Below, piece by piece: positions 1 through 11,499 of a stretch of 64,000 nt of DNA (positions within the stretch are counted from its first letter, which is position 1; each line of letters begins with the position of its first letter). The stretch spans positions 77,037,734 to 77,101,733 of the forward strand of contig OY970827.1 of the NCBI GenBank assembly GCA_963853835.1. Reading direction: 5' to 3'. The position numbers and the translations under genes were made by a program. Under the pieces are notes generated by a model that ran no database searches, was not told the DNA's origin, and worked only from the letters and a program-made list of their open reading frames with translations. Source of the DNA: Calendula officinalis. Its lineage: Eukaryota > Streptophyta > Magnoliopsida > Asterales > Asteraceae.

Positions 1-190
1 ACTTTTTTAATTATTTTTTAAATTTTTAAATTTTTTAAATTTTTAAATTTTTTAAAATTTTTTAAATTCTTTTTAGTTTTTAAATTTTTTTTAGATTTTT
101 TCAATATTTTTAACTTTTTAAAATTTTAATTTTTTTTTAATTTTTTTAATTTTAAAAAATTTAATTTTTTTTTTAATTTTTTAGTTTTTT
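1..190. repeat. A/T low-complexity stretch
   Basis: Almost pure runs of T and A with no coding signal. It is probably low-complexity intergenic DNA or the edge of a decayed element. The sequence up to about 730 shows nothing recognisable beyond AT-rich spacer. Confidence 0.8.
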
Positions 191-734
191 TGAACGATTT
201 TAAAATCTGAATAATACAAAATATTTAAATTTGTTAATTAACTAAAGAACCATAATTAAATTCATAGGGCGTCCCCGGATTTCAATTACAACGAATATCG
301 TAATTCGAAATTATGTCGTTATTGAATTACGAAAAAAAATCCATCCAAACGTCCTCCATAATGTAATTGAATTATAATTACAAAGGATTATAGCCTGAAA
401 GTTATATAGTATAAAAAGTATTAATCTTCTAATATAAAAATAAGTTGTTTACCTAATCACCTCGGAAATAAGAACGGAGAGTGGTTGGAGAGTGTACTTT
501 TGCAAGTTATTTTGGTGAGTTTGTGGCGCAACTGACGGACGGTAGATCAAATGCTCCCCTAGGCCCTTTCCATAAGACCCTACCACTCTAAATATCATCT
601 GACTAGATTTTTTTGAACGCCGCCACGTTGGTAAATAGTAGTTCAAGTCTAAACAATGACATCTACAAAGGTAGTATGTCTTCTCTCGAACCGTCCACAT
701 ATGAGGAATAAACCCCATCACTTTTTAATCTCTA

Positions 735-830
735 AATTTTACCTCCAATAAGATTTAAACTCAAGACCTTTTAAAGGAAAACCTCAAGATTATCTTTGGT
801 GACTAATTAATCTAGACCAATTGGTTATCA
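735..830 (-). repeat. SINE-like tRNA-derived relic
   Basis: Read on the minus strand it carries an A-box-like stretch (TGGTCTAGATTAATTAG) and a degenerate B box (TTGAGTTTAAATCTTA), the layout of a tRNA-derived SINE head. Weak and old. Chance resemblance is possible. Confidence 0.35.
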
Positions 831-835
831 TTTTA

Positions 836-2220
836 CTAGATGGTTTTGGAAAACTTATTGGATTCTAACCCATCTAAGAGCATTACAATAATTAACTTTA
901 TGCCGTTCAAAAAAAAAAAATTTAACTTTATAATAACTTATTATTTTTAACAATCAATATTTTATAAACTAAAAGTCTATTCATCAATTACATCTTCAAT
1001 GATTAACCTTTCTAAAAAAAGTTACAATATTTTAATTTACTTTTATTTATTTCAAATGTTTTATAGATACCCTCTATATATAATTTGACATTTTTTTTTT
1101 GCATCTTATAAAACTTAATATTTTTTAAAATATCTCATATAAAAATATTATAATAATTAACATTAGTATTGGCATCTTATAATTTGACAATTCATATTTA
1201 TTTATTAACTAATAAAAAATATAATAAAGAATTTTTATATTATATATCTAATGTTAAAAATGAAAAGTTATTAAACATTAAACATGGAAAGTTTATTAAA
1301 AAGTTAGAGAAAAAGAATTCTTTGCAATAAGTTTTTAAAATATTAACTAGTTATTGCAATGGTAAAAAGTCATTTAAAATTTTTACTACCATCGGAAATG
1401 CTCTAAGAGGATCTTCCATGGTTAATTTTATACTCCCACCGTCTCAAAATTATTATCCACATACAAAAACCACACAGTTTAAGAAAAATGCATTTATTAC
1501 ACTGTCTAACTAATAAAATTCCATCTTTACCAATTAATTATTTTTTTATTGATGGAATTTTAAAGTTGACAATAATTTTATGACAAATCAAAAAGGAAAT
1601 ATGGATAATAAAACTAGGATGAAAGGATTGGTAACTAATAGAAGTAAAAATAACTATGCAAATTTATTCGGGTACAATCTTTTATATATGATAAAAACAC
1701 ATGATTTATTATCGTATTTTTTAAACATGACTTTAAATATTATATATTTATTATCTTATTTTCTAAAGATGTATTCCTTTTGACTTTATATTGTATCATT
1801 TAAACAATGTCTTCCAGTCTTTGGATGCTATTTCAAAGAGATTCTATTTGAGATTCTTATTTAAACAAATGTTTAGCATACCAATGTTATAGTCTTTTTG
1901 TAAAAGTTCCAACGTACATGTGATGTATTAGAGTATGTTTCGCGCGAGTTATTCATAGCTGAAATTAAGATGTTTTTTAAAGGGGTTTTCTAACCACACA
2001 TGTTAGGGTGTATTAGTTCATTCAAAACTTGCTATAAGAATTAAAAAATACATTTAATACATCTATTCAAAATGTAACATATGGACTTTATTAATGGTCA
2101 ATAATATTTTACTAGGAAGTTTTGAGTGAATTAATACACCCTAACATGTGTCTTTGAGGCATATGTTAGAGAACCCTTTTTGTACAGTAATATTTCGGTT
2201 AGAAAATTAACTTTATCTTC
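836..2220. other. AT-rich intergenic DNA
   Basis: No gene seen. About 1430-1590 begins with a Stowaway-like end (CTCCCACCGTCTC) and has a loose inverted counterpart, so it may be a decayed MITE. Around 1985-2165 two copies of a motif near AACATGTG face each other about 140 bp apart. Confidence 0.5.
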
Positions 2221-2305
2221 TTTTTTTGGATAACAACCGGGGAGAACTAAATCGGAGTTTCGGCAAAGCCATCACTCCCGATAAAAACGCTGTAAACACA
2301 AAAAG
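2221..2305. mobile_element. LINE 3' tail relic
   Basis: The motif GAGTTTCGGCAAAGCCATCAC at 2254-2275, behind a T run, is nearly the same as the 3' end of the two minus-strand LINEs near 60510 and 62255 (GAGCTTCGGCATTGCCATCAC). I read it as a very short 5'-truncated LINE insertion on the minus strand. Confidence 0.45.
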
Positions 2306-2364
2306 TATTAACTTTATCTAAATGTGAGAGTATGAGTTTTTTTTAACGACATTTAATCTATTTT

Positions 2365-2455
2365 ATTTTTATCCACGACGGGACTTGAACTCATGGTCTA
2401 TTAGTCATGTATAACACCTTACACCATCTCTCTAATACCATTAGACTATAAGCCT
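2365..2455 (-). repeat. SINE (tRNA-derived head)
   Basis: The minus strand reads like a tRNA 5' half (GGCTTATAGTCTAATGG) followed by a B box (GAGTTCAAGTCCCGTCGTGG). The stem arms do not pair as a functional tRNA, so it is a SINE head. The same head recurs near 2975, 53405 and 58989. Confidence 0.55.
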
Positions 2456-2974
2456 TGAATGTGAGAGTATGAGTTGTTAAGCGTGTTTTGAGTAGTTTAT
2501 TAACCTATTATTATATAAACTTATTGCATTTTGCAAATATAAAAAACAATTTTAACCATTAAATACTTTTGAGCAATGTATTTCCTAAACTTTAATAAGC
2601 TATTTTAAAAAGCTAGTGACACATAGCTTTTTTTAGAAAGTGCTGATTTAAAAAAATAACATAAGAGTCGTATCATGTCATTTGTTCCGTTAGCGCTTCT
2701 TCACAACTGACATTATTGGCACCGGTTCATAACTTGTCTAGTTAGTTTGGTTTCTTCCAAGTGAACAAGAAATGAAGAGTAGGAGATCGATTGAAGAAGT
2801 GAGTAGAGAAAAATAAGTAATTTGTGCATTCTGCATAAAGTTTTATACATTGTTCAAATGACGAAGGAAATAAAGTTTTGCTACTAACAAAGGTATCTCA
2901 TTTTAGAAGTACTATTTTTTTTAAACATCAGCACACACCCTTTAAACTAATTCTAAATATATAGCATTTTGTCT

Positions 2975-3055
2975 ATAACAGAACTTAAACCCATGACCAT
3001 CAGCTAATATAAAAAACCTGTCAATATCTTATACTGTTAGGTTACAAGCTCTTTG
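2975..3055 (-). repeat. SINE relic
   Basis: A more decayed copy of the 2365-2455 element: the B-box region reads GGTTTAAG in place of GTTCAAG on the minus strand, and the A-box end is near 3040-3055. Support is similarity of layout only. Confidence 0.4.
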
Positions 3056-3087
3056 GTTTAACTTACAATGCTGATAAGTGTGTGGGC

Positions 3088-3183
3088 TTAACTTGATCGA
3101 AATTAATACTTTACAATTAATGGGCCACGTATTCGCATTTAACTTGATTGGAATTAATACTTTACATATTAATGGGCCACGTG
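3088..3183. repeat. Two-copy tandem repeat with CCACGT
   Basis: A unit of about 51 bp starting TTAACTTGAT and ending AATGGGCCACGT occurs twice, with a few differences. The second copy ends CCACGTG, a G-box core. No gene follows that would make it a promoter. Confidence 0.7.
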
Positions 3184-3384
3184 ATTAAAAATTGCAAGAA
3201 AAGAAAAGAAAAGAAAAAACTACGATGTACGTTATTGTCTTTTAACGTTATTAGTCTAACCTAATATTAATATGTGACCCTGCTTCTTACAAAATCTTTT
3301 GCAAATTTGAAAACTGTTTTTGACATTTTAAGCAGTTTAATTTTACATGTAAAATGCTTTTCCCACTATCATTGCTTAATCATC

Positions 3385-3500
3385 GACATGAATGTATGTG
3401 ATAGATATATGATTATTTTGTTTAACATTTTCACAAATTGTTTTTTATTAGGATATACCCATGCGTAGATGTTAAAGAGAAAAAAAAAGAAGATATGCTC
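3385..3500 (+). repeat. Duplicate of the GASA-1 3' flank
   Basis: This stretch closely matches 8395-8500, just downstream of the first GASA gene. Both share the T-rich block AAATTGTTTTTTATT and then CCCATGCGTA-ATGTTAAA. No GASA coding sequence lies next to it, so it is either a relic of a lost copy or a dispersed repeat. Confidence 0.5.
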
Positions 3501-4564
3501 ATGTGTAGACTTGCACATCAAAACCGGTTGCTGAACTGAACCGTTTCAAAACTGGATCGTAACCGGTTTTGAACGTCGCCGGACCGGATCGAGTAAAAAA
3601 TGGTTGTACCGGGATTGAATTGAGCTATGGAGGTAGCACGCTTTTGGAAATCAGTTTTACCGTTAAATTACCTGTTAGAACTGGCTTAAAAACCGGATTT
3701 CAACGTAAAACCAGTTTGGGTCCGGTCCGAACAGGTTTTAACAGATACACAATTGCTCCCCAAAATTGAACTATAACCAAATCCGTTCACTCAAACCAGA
3801 TTTGGCCGATGTTGACCAAGAATTGGTCTTAAAACCGATCCGGTTTAAAGAAAAAACAAGTTTATACTCTCTACTCATGTGTATGCTTGGTCCATGTTTT
3901 TATAGCTTACAAAATGGGCCTTAGGTACTACCTTTATCTTTGGGCTTTCTAGAGAAATTAATTTCAATCAATCATGCAACATCTTTAATGTGAAAGAAAA
4001 CCTTTTTGTTTCCAAATTATATAGATGATCATTTGTTCTGAAACTTGTAACATGTTTAGGCCTTTGTTTGGATGGCTATCTCTTTGATTCGTTACGTTCT
4101 CTCACGTGCAATTCACATGTGGGTAGAATGATCATTTCATTTTCCCTCTTATTTTTAGACTAAGTAAATAATAGAGTAAGCTACTATGACGCACTGGATA
4201 CTTATATGCTTTCGGTACATAAACTAAATTCACTATAGAAGATTAAAAGAGAGAGGTTATGACGATAGCAAAGTTAGTTTCATAGTTTTTTAGTACCGTA
4301 ATCTGAACTAAATGAGTTAATGAGACAATTTGATGATTTATTTAACTTTGTGCGCATCTTTAATGACCTAATATAAAATGAAGTTGTATATAAAACCGAT
4401 CCATATTTAATGGATATCAAGCTATTTCCTATCCACAAATTTCATGTAAAAAAATTTTGTTATACAAAACCATGAAAATTATCTATTTCGCTGTAACATC
4501 CAAAATGATGAAAATGAACCCAACAAAATAAAAAGCTTGGCGTAACCGCGTATCAAAAGCTTAA
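3501..4564. other. Intergenic DNA with a CCGG-rich repeat
   Basis: 3520-3850 repeats AACCGG/CCGGTT variants in both orientations, like the subterminal parts of the hAT-type elements elsewhere in the window. I found no terminal repeats or target duplication for it. The rest is plain AT-rich spacer. Confidence 0.4.
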
Positions 4565-5244
4565 GGCTGTCCGGTATGGGGCAACGCCCACCGGCGTGGG
4601 GGCTGAGGTGGCGGAAGGCACGGCGTGGAGGGGGAAGGAACACCGCCCCCCACAACGGCGTGGGGGGTTGGCGTGGGGGAAGGGTGCAACGCGCAACGGG
4701 GCTCAACGAGCGTGGGGTGCGGACATTGATCGAAGAAATAGCTGTTGAACGGCTATAATTCAGAAAAGGTGGCCGGAAAAAGGGAAAACTTACCTTGCCG
4801 GAAAAACGAGCGCCGGAGGTTTCTGTCGCTGCATCTGTATAACAAGGAGGAGATGAAAATAGGGTTTTGTGATTTTATTTTGGGCTTTTAAAGTTTAAAT
4901 GTTTTTTCTTGGGTTTTTAGAATCATTTTGGGCTTTTAATTATAGATTTATTTTGGGCTTTTAGTTCACTGATTTGTTTATATTATTAACTTCTTATAAG
5001 CTTTTTTATTTTATTTTTAAACTTTAATAAAAATCTGATGGAAATTAAAAAATAAATGAAATGTTAATATTATGTTTAAAAAATAAATGGAAAAGAAATG
5101 ATGAGATGGAAAATAAAATGGTGTGGTGTGGTGTGGTGGGTATTTCCACCAAATGATGTGGTGTGGTGGTGGTGTGGGGGTGTGAGGTGGCGATGATGTG
5201 GCGGAAAAGGGCACCACCACATGTGGTGCCCATACCCACTAGCC
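4565..5244. mobile_element. PIF/Harbinger-type MITE, TSD TAA
   Basis: Ends GGCTGTCCGGTATGGGGC and, inverted, GGCTAGTGGGTATGGGC, flanked on both sides by TAA (4562-4564 and 5245-5247), the 3-bp target duplication usual for PIF/Harbinger. The interior has a GC-rich block (4570-4700) and GTGGTG repeats (5110-5200). A smaller relative lies at 23993-24324. Confidence 0.65.
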
Positions 5245-5820
5245 TAACAACCTAAGCTTCATAACTTTTACCTGACGGACACGATCAAACTCAAACTCCG
5301 AATCATCATTTGACACGTGTAATTTCTATTGATGTTGTTAGGACACATGATTGATCTTTCATATTCAATCCTTCCACCAGCTGTCACCCATAATAGCGTA
5401 CAAGTGTATTATGGACATATATGTGGTTTCTCTCTTCTTTAAACGTACAAGCTATGCGAGTTTGCTACAATACGCGTCCACTAGATGTGACTTTTTCTAA
5501 TATTTTTATTTAATTAAAAGATATGATTCTATACGACCTAATTAATTCTGAATTTTTTTATAATTATCTGGTAAATATTTACATATATATGACCTGTATG
5601 TATATTACAAGAAAAAGTGAATATGAAATTAGTGTTAGAAAATTTTAAAGATATAACACTAGTTGAGTTTTGGAAAATATTATTAGGATGGGTAGAGATG
5701 GATAATAGTAGTATCAATTTCACTTGTTCATCTTGAATTAAATTATGGAATGGCTAGAGGAGGATAAAAAAGTTTTAGTTGGGAATATGGGAACATGGAC
5801 TGACGATAACCGGATTTGTT

Positions 5821-6382
5821 GCCTCTAGCAGCTCGACGTGTCATTAAACTCATCACTAGCGACACATCATCTCATCGTTACTGACGTGTTACTGACACGG
5901 TTGTGCCAACAATAACTCATCACAAACACATCCTTTCTACATCATCATATTTAATATTAAATAATCATAAAATAAATACATTATATTAATTTAAAAATAC
6001 ATCGTTTAAATAAAAAAATGATATTAAATTAAAAAAAATTACATTTATTAAAATTAAAAAAACAAAACTTATTATTTTTTATTTTTTTGAAAAAAAGGTA
6101 ATATATTTTTATTCCTAAAACAAATATATAAAAATAAAAAAAAAACTAAAAAAACAGAGAAAAAAACAATTATTTATAAAAAAAATGAAAATTGTACAAG
6201 TTTTTAAGCCAAATGTACAACTCCCAAGCCCCCCCTGTTCTTCTTCCCGCTCCTCGTCCCCTGCCGACGCCAACTCATAACACGTCCTCCCCATGACGTG
6301 AAGCGCCGACGCCGGCTACTGACACCCACGACATGCCGGATCCTCCCCTGACGTGCTATTGACGTGCCCGTTGGCACAAGTC
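5821..6382. mobile_element. PIF-type nonautonomous element
   Basis: The first 100 bp match the reverse complement of the right end of the element at 34902-35187 (shared phrases ACTGACACGG and GTGCCAAC). The right end, CGTTGGCACAAGTC followed by TTA, mirrors that element's left end. The middle is a long AT-rich insertion, so this is a larger or composite family member. Confidence 0.55.
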
Positions 6383-6543
6383 TTAATGGCGCTGGAGGAT
6401 GTCCCTATTTGAAGAAAATATGTTGAAACCAGTAATTGAATATCTTATATATTGTAAAATATGACCATTGAATGAAAAAACATATCTAAAGAAAAATTGA
6501 ATTCTTTATCTTTAAAAATAATTTAAATACGTTACCAACCTCT

Positions 6544-7691
6544 AAATTGTCAAATTGGAAATCCAAATCTTTATCTTACGGTGGAAGACTCTTGTTGGTG
6601 AAATCAGTGTTGGGCAGTCTTGGTCTCTACTATTTTTCCCTTTTTAAGGCTCCTAAAAAGGTGATTAATAAACTTGAAAGCATTAGGCTCAACTTCTTTT
6701 GGGGCTCGGTTGGTGGCAACAGGAAAATTCCTTGGATCAATTGGGAAACTACCATGTCAAGCAAGGATAAGGGGGGCTTTGAATCTGGCAATGATTGGTC
6801 GATGGTGGTGGCAGTTTCGTACCGATTCTGATACCCTTTGGAAACGGGTCATCACCTCGTTTCATGGTTCTGACGGGGGCCTTAACAACATATCCAAATG
6901 GGGCAATTTTACGGGTTTATGGAGGAACATAATCAAGTCTCAATCTGAGTTTGAGAAGTTTAATATGCCGGTGATGGATTGGATCCGTGATCCCCCCAAA
7001 ACAGTAACGGGGCTGTTTCTTGGGCGCTTGATGGTACGGGTTTTTCTGTCTCTTCTCTTCGTTTAGCTTTCGATGATAATTACCTCATTCCCGCTGGTAA
7101 CCGGCCTCTTATGTGGGTTAATTGGGCCCCTTCCAAAATTAACATCTTGATTTGGAGAATTATGCACAATAGGCTTCCTACTAAACCTAACCTCACTAAA
7201 AGAAATATCACGTGCCTGTCCCAATTATGCCCCTTATGCGACCACTGTGATGAAGATCTCGACCAATTTTTCTTGGTTGCACGGTGTCCAGATTATTGCT
7301 TGCTGAATTAAGTGCGTGGTGGAACATTGATCTCATGGGCTTTGTTTCGATTAATGACTTATTTGATTGGTTACCGAATTTAACTCTCAAGAACAACGAG
7401 AAAAGAGGATTTATGAGTATACTTTACATATACTTTTGGATAGTTTGGAGGCATCGAAACGGGAAGATTTTTCGATCAAATGAGGAGCTTAACACATACA
7501 CCAAAGGCGGCTACATTCAGGCGATTTCGTTTTTTTTGGGTTAAATATAGAGCCCCATCTTGTAATCTTAAGAATAGATGGGTTGATTGGTGTACTGATC
7601 CTTTGTCTTGTTTTTAGTTTCCCTGTTTTGTTTTGTTGTCTAGCTCCTTGCTAGTTTTTTTTATAATAGTTTGCTGTTCAAATAAAAAAAA
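6544..7691 (+). pseudogene. LINE 3' fragment (RT C-terminus and zf-RVT)
   Basis: Broken frames encode the end of a plant L1-type reverse-transcriptase protein: a SLSYGGRLLLVKSVLG motif, NFFWG, and then a zf-RVT-like Cys/His region (CPLCDHCDEDLDQFFLVARC, 7225-7290). Frameshifts separate 6547-6780, 6674-7066 and 7111-7311. The 3' end is an A-rich tail at 7677-7690. The same parts occur in the minus-strand LINEs at 62222-64000. It is a 5'-truncated, non-functional insertion that ends directly at the core promoter of the first GASA gene. Confidence 0.85.
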
Positions 7692-7789
7692 TAAATATTG
7701 GCTTTTCATTTACACATACAAACACCCACGAAATCACCCAAAGATCTATAATTTCTTTCTCATATTATTTAATAGCAACAAAATAAAAG

Positions 7790-8191
7790 ATGAAGCCATT
7801 TATTGCAACATTTATGCTCATGACACTTGTACTCTTGAGCTCTTCTCTCCTTCAAATCACCATAGCAGGTTCAAGTATGATTCAAACTTAACCAATTCAC
7901 CAACTCTTTTTTGATATTTTGTGCAATTGGATGTTTGTACTTTATGCATTATGTGGTTGTACCTTATACATTTGTCAAATTAAACGACGCGTACGTGTGC
8001 TTGTAGGTTTTTCTGACTCGAAGTGTGCAGTGAGATGTTCAAAGGCCGGGTTACAAGATAGATGTTTAAAGTATTGTGGGATATGTTGTGAAGAGTGTCA
8101 ATGTGTTCCTTCTGGAACTTACGGTAATAAAGACGAGTGCCCTTGTTATAGGGACAAAAAGAATTCTAAGGGCGGGTCCAAATGCCCTTAG
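7790..8191 (+). CDS. GASA/snakin peptide, copy 1 (first Cys lost)
   Basis: Two exons, 7790-7874 and 8007-8191, with a 132-bp GT-AG intron, give 89 residues. The first 26 or so form a hydrophobic signal peptide (MKPFIATFMLMTLVLLSSSL), so the product is secreted. The rest is a GASA/snakin domain: KCAVRC, YCGICCEECQC, a VPSGTYGN turn, CPCY and a terminal KCP. GASA peptides are gibberellin-responsive cysteine-rich proteins in growth and defence, normally with 12 cysteines in six disulfides. Here the first is Ser (FSDSKC against FCDSKC in copy 2), leaving 11. Splice phase and exon lengths equal those of copy 2 at 10633. The start is fixed by the matching signal peptide. Its promoter is cut by a LINE at the TATA position, so expression may be altered. 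Confidence 0.88.
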
Positions 8192-8862
8192 AAGTTTATG
8201 TTGCACATAATGTCCTTAATCTTAACAAGATCAAATGTGCTCATAATATATATGTTATTCATCATAATATCTTATCTTATATGCCTGTATTTATGATTAA
8301 AATTTTCAATAACAAACGACAAATTTTCATCTAATGTGTTATAAAAGTTCTATCAACGCGTGCATGTGATACATTTAATATTAGTCGTCTACGTGAATGT
8401 ATGTGATAAATTTATGATTATCGTGTTTAATATTTAACAAATTGTTTTTTATTCGATAAGCCCATGCGTATATGTTAAATAGAAAAAAAAGATATCAACT
8501 CTGGTGCATAAATGTTACGGCATCAAAGCTATAATACCCATTAAATGTGCTTTTTCTTGTTCTTTTTTTTAAAAAAAAAATTGTTGTTAGTCTGAGATAT
8601 GTTTTGTGGAATACAAATGGATCTTATACAATTATTATAGGAGTGTGTAATTTTAAAATGAGTGTTCAAATCATATGAAAAACTAAAAACAGCTTTAACA
8701 TAATATTAATTTGAGACTATACTGGGTACTCTGAAATTACGTATCACATTCATAACTTAAAAAGTACATATGATATTTCAATATAGGTGGTGATTTTTAC
8801 ATCACATTTTTTAATCCATCTACCACAATAAGTGCTTTACATGTTTGTACAGTTTGCAGGAA
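8192..8862. other. GASA-1 3' region and spacer
   Basis: Holds the likely 3' UTR and the segment duplicated at 3385-3500. 8735-8860 contains GGTGGTGATTTTTACAT next to TACCACAATAAG, a phrase recurring near 12090, 16090 and 16190, so probably a low-copy nonautonomous transposon family. No gene seen. Confidence 0.5.
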
Positions 8863-9389
8863 TCCTACCCTATATATGAGGCCTAAATTTGAAGAGGGTT
8901 TGACACCATGGCAATTCCAAGCATTCCTATTCGTCCATAATGCCACTTGGAATTCCCTGATTGGTCCACGTCATTTGCACTAATACAAACGAATCTGGTA
9001 CGGCTTACGGTCTACATTCATATTCATATGCTCCATATACGGTAAACGAATCTGGTACGGCTTACGGTCTACATTCATATGCTCCATATACGGCTTCCTA
9101 CATACAAGGAAACAAATAACTATTTAAAAGATCGTACATACAAATAACTATTTAAAAGATCCTATATACAAGGAACAAATAAATATTTAAAAGATCAATC
9201 AGCGAAGGAAACAAATAACTATATGTAACATTTATATGTAACATTTCTTCATTTACCGTTTTTTTGTACAAAATTATCATCACATCTATCGATTATTATG
9301 TCATTTAGAAGTATATAAAGTTTTTGGACATTTTTCTACATACTAAAATTTACAGCATACCCGCCCATCGGGCGGGTTATACATCTATC
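8863..9389 (+). mobile_element. Nonautonomous Helitron (mutated 3' end)
   Basis: Begins A|TCCTACCCTATATATGA and ends with a GC hairpin CCCGCCCATCGGGCGGG (9360-9376) and a short tail. The same start (TCTTAACCTATATATGA), an internal CTATCGATTATTATGTCATT block and the hairpin recur in the element at 20210-20924, which keeps the diagnostic CTAG end. Here the end reads CTAT. No RepHel coding sequence. Confidence 0.6.
8989..9222. repeat. Two tandem-repeat blocks inside the Helitron
   Basis: AAACGAATCTGGTACGGCTT and following bases occur twice (from 8989 and 9045), each followed by GCTCCATATACGG. Then CAAATAACTATTTAAAAGATC or close variants occur three to four times between 9113 and 9222. Absent from the related Helitron at 20210. 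Confidence 0.75.
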
Positions 9390-10034
9390 ATAATACTTAT
9401 ATATTATGATAGATGTATCAAAAAAATGTTGTATAAAATTAATTCCCTTTCAATATAAATAAATATTCTACTGTATGTGGATATTCCCATAAGATATCTC
9501 CAATGTGATTCAGCTTATATTCATGATTTCCTCACATAACCGTTTATTTAAACACTAATTTACTTTCATCAAAACACACACAAAAAAAAGTTGTACTGCA
9601 TTTTAAATAAGCTGTATAATCATTTAGTACGAGCGATCCCAACAGTACCTTCGCTTCCTCCGTCTCCACAACCGTAAAGAAGGGTACCATTGGCTCGCCT
9701 CTTCTCTTCAATACTTTTGATTGAATTTTTACCTCAAACCAAAGAGTTGAGGGGTTTGTTTATGTGGGGTCCAATACAATTTAATAGGGTATTTGGTGTT
9801 TTAATTGGTGTGTATATTTTGTAATGGTTATGCCCAAAAAGCTGAAGAGAATGATATTGTTGGCATGAGTATGTCAGTTTAACGTCGGTTGAAATGTTAG
9901 CTGATATGACGCCGATTTTGCAAAAACTGAAGGTATCAGTTTATTCACTGTTGAGAGCGGTCTTACAAACACCCATACCTCCATTAAAAGTTTTATGTAT
10001 GCTTAAATAAGTTCGATTAAACAACAAAATGATA

Positions 10035-10345
10035 CTTCCCCGTTTCAAAATAAGTGATACAAATTAGCTTTCACGTTTTTTGAAGTAAAAGATTATAATT
10101 AAGGTTAAATTAGATTAAATTAAATAGTTAGTGAGTGAGGGTCCCACATATTATGATTAAAGTGAGTTTAATTATTTTTAAAAGTAAAAGTAAGGGTAAA
10201 TGAGTAATTTCACTTTATTAAATGAGATAGTTAGTGGCTATGAGTCCCACTATATTTTACCAAATAAGGAAAGTTTCAAAGTGTATCACTTATTTTAAAA
10301 CAACCCAAAATGAAAAGTGTATCACTTATTTTGAAACGGAGGAAG
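10035..10345. mobile_element. Stowaway-like MITE A, TSD TA
   Basis: 311 bp with inverted ends CTTCCCCGTTTCAAAATAAG and, reversed, CTTCCTCCGTTTCAAAATAAG, flanked by TA. It shares its interior (repeated AGTGGGTCCCAC-like and ACTTTAAT phrases) with the copies at 11500, 27870, 34780 and 52220. Lies upstream of the second GASA gene. Confidence 0.85.
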
Positions 10346-10564
10346 TAATTAATTTCTAACAAATATATTAGATTATTAGGAGTTAATGACATCATGTATA
10401 ACTATCCATATCATTAAATAATTTATTAACTATATATATTGAGTTAAATAGTATATACATTTCGAGGCAAGGAAGATTATCATTAAATTGAAAGTAATAA
10501 TATATATTTCGCATCCTTTTTCTTTAGATATAATAATTAAAAGTTTTTACTAGCCTTCCAACAC

Positions 10565-10572
10565 TATAAATA
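10565..10572 (+). promoter_or_regulatory. TATA box of GASA copy 2
   Basis: TATAAATA lies 61 bp before the ATG at 10633, a normal distance for a plant core promoter. The sequence around it aligns with the split halves found on both sides of the LINE upstream of copy 1. Confidence 0.65.
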
Positions 10573-10632
10573 TCGGCTCTTTCTACCACCATTTAAACAT
10601 ACAAACACCACGAATCAACAAAAAACTAAAAG

Positions 10633-11021
10633 ATGAAGCCGTTTCTTACAACATTTACGCTCATGGCACTTGTTCTCTTGAGCTCTTCACTCCTTCAAAT
10701 CACCTTGGCAGTTTCAAGTAAGATTCAAATTTAAACCAATTTACTAACCCTTTTGATCTTTTCAATTTGATTGATATTTTGTGCATTGGTTGTACTTTAT
10801 ATGGTCTGTAAAATCAACCAATGTGTGTGCTTATAGGTTTTTGTGACTCAAAGTGTGCGGTGAGATGCTCAAAGGCTGGGTTTAACGAGAGATGTTTAAA
10901 GTATTGTGGGATATGTTGCGAAGACTGTCATTGTGTGCCTTCGGGAACATATGGGAATAAAGATGAGTGTCCTTGTTATAGGGACAAGAAGAACTATAAG
11001 GGCGGGCGGAAATGCCCTTAA
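10633..11021 (+). CDS. GASA/snakin peptide, copy 2 (12 Cys)
   Basis: Exons 10633-10717 and 10837-11021, with a 119-bp intron (GTAAG donor, ATAG acceptor), encode 89 residues. The signal peptide (MKPFLTTFTLMALVLLSSSL) directs secretion. The GASA domain has all 12 cysteines: FCDSKCAVRC, RCLKYCGICCEDCHC, VPSGTYGN, CPCY and a final KCP. Members of this family act in the apoplast in gibberellin-linked growth and in antimicrobial defence. The role of this gene is inferred from family only. It is a tandem copy of the gene at 7790, with the same intron position and exon lengths, 2.8 kb apart in the same orientation. Its promoter is intact and its cysteine set complete, so it is the better candidate for a working gene. 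Confidence 0.93.
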
Positions 11022-11499
11022 TTGCGTATTTACACATAATGCCTTTAGTCTTGACAATATTTAATGTTCTTGTAATATATATGTTATTCATTACATTATC
11101 TTATTTGCGTGTATTTATGATTAAAACTTTCAATAAGAAATGACGGATACACATACAAATGCAATGGACGCGTTTGTACTTAAATCGTTTAAGCGTTATA
11201 TGTTACGAGAAAAAAGTTGATTATTTGCACAAATTTATTTACTTTGGTGGGGGCAAGAAGTGTCCTACCTCCCATGATTTGTTACCCTCGTGAAATTGGT
11301 GCACAACCACTACTTTATCCAATCTTCGGTTTCCAAAAACCAAGTACGATCGATGTCGTTTTGTCTACAAACTTCCCAAAACAACCTTTATTCAAAATCC
11401 TAACTCTTTTTAATAAAAAACTTTTATTCAATATCAGAACGTAAAAAATAGTAATAAGCAAGTTTACTTCAACGTTTTTGCATTTGCGATTACCATATA
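11022..11499. other. GASA-2 3' region
   Basis: Starts with the likely 3' UTR, similar to the start of the copy 1 flank (ATATATATGTTATTCAT). No further gene seen. Confidence 0.5.

Noticed and set aside
449..721. 90-codon minus-strand open frame
   Set aside because: No recognisable domain, no conserved composition, in repeat-like DNA next to a SINE relic.
4576..4758. GC-rich short frames near 4.6 kb
   Set aside because: Inside the PIF-type MITE; both strands open because of GC-rich repeats.
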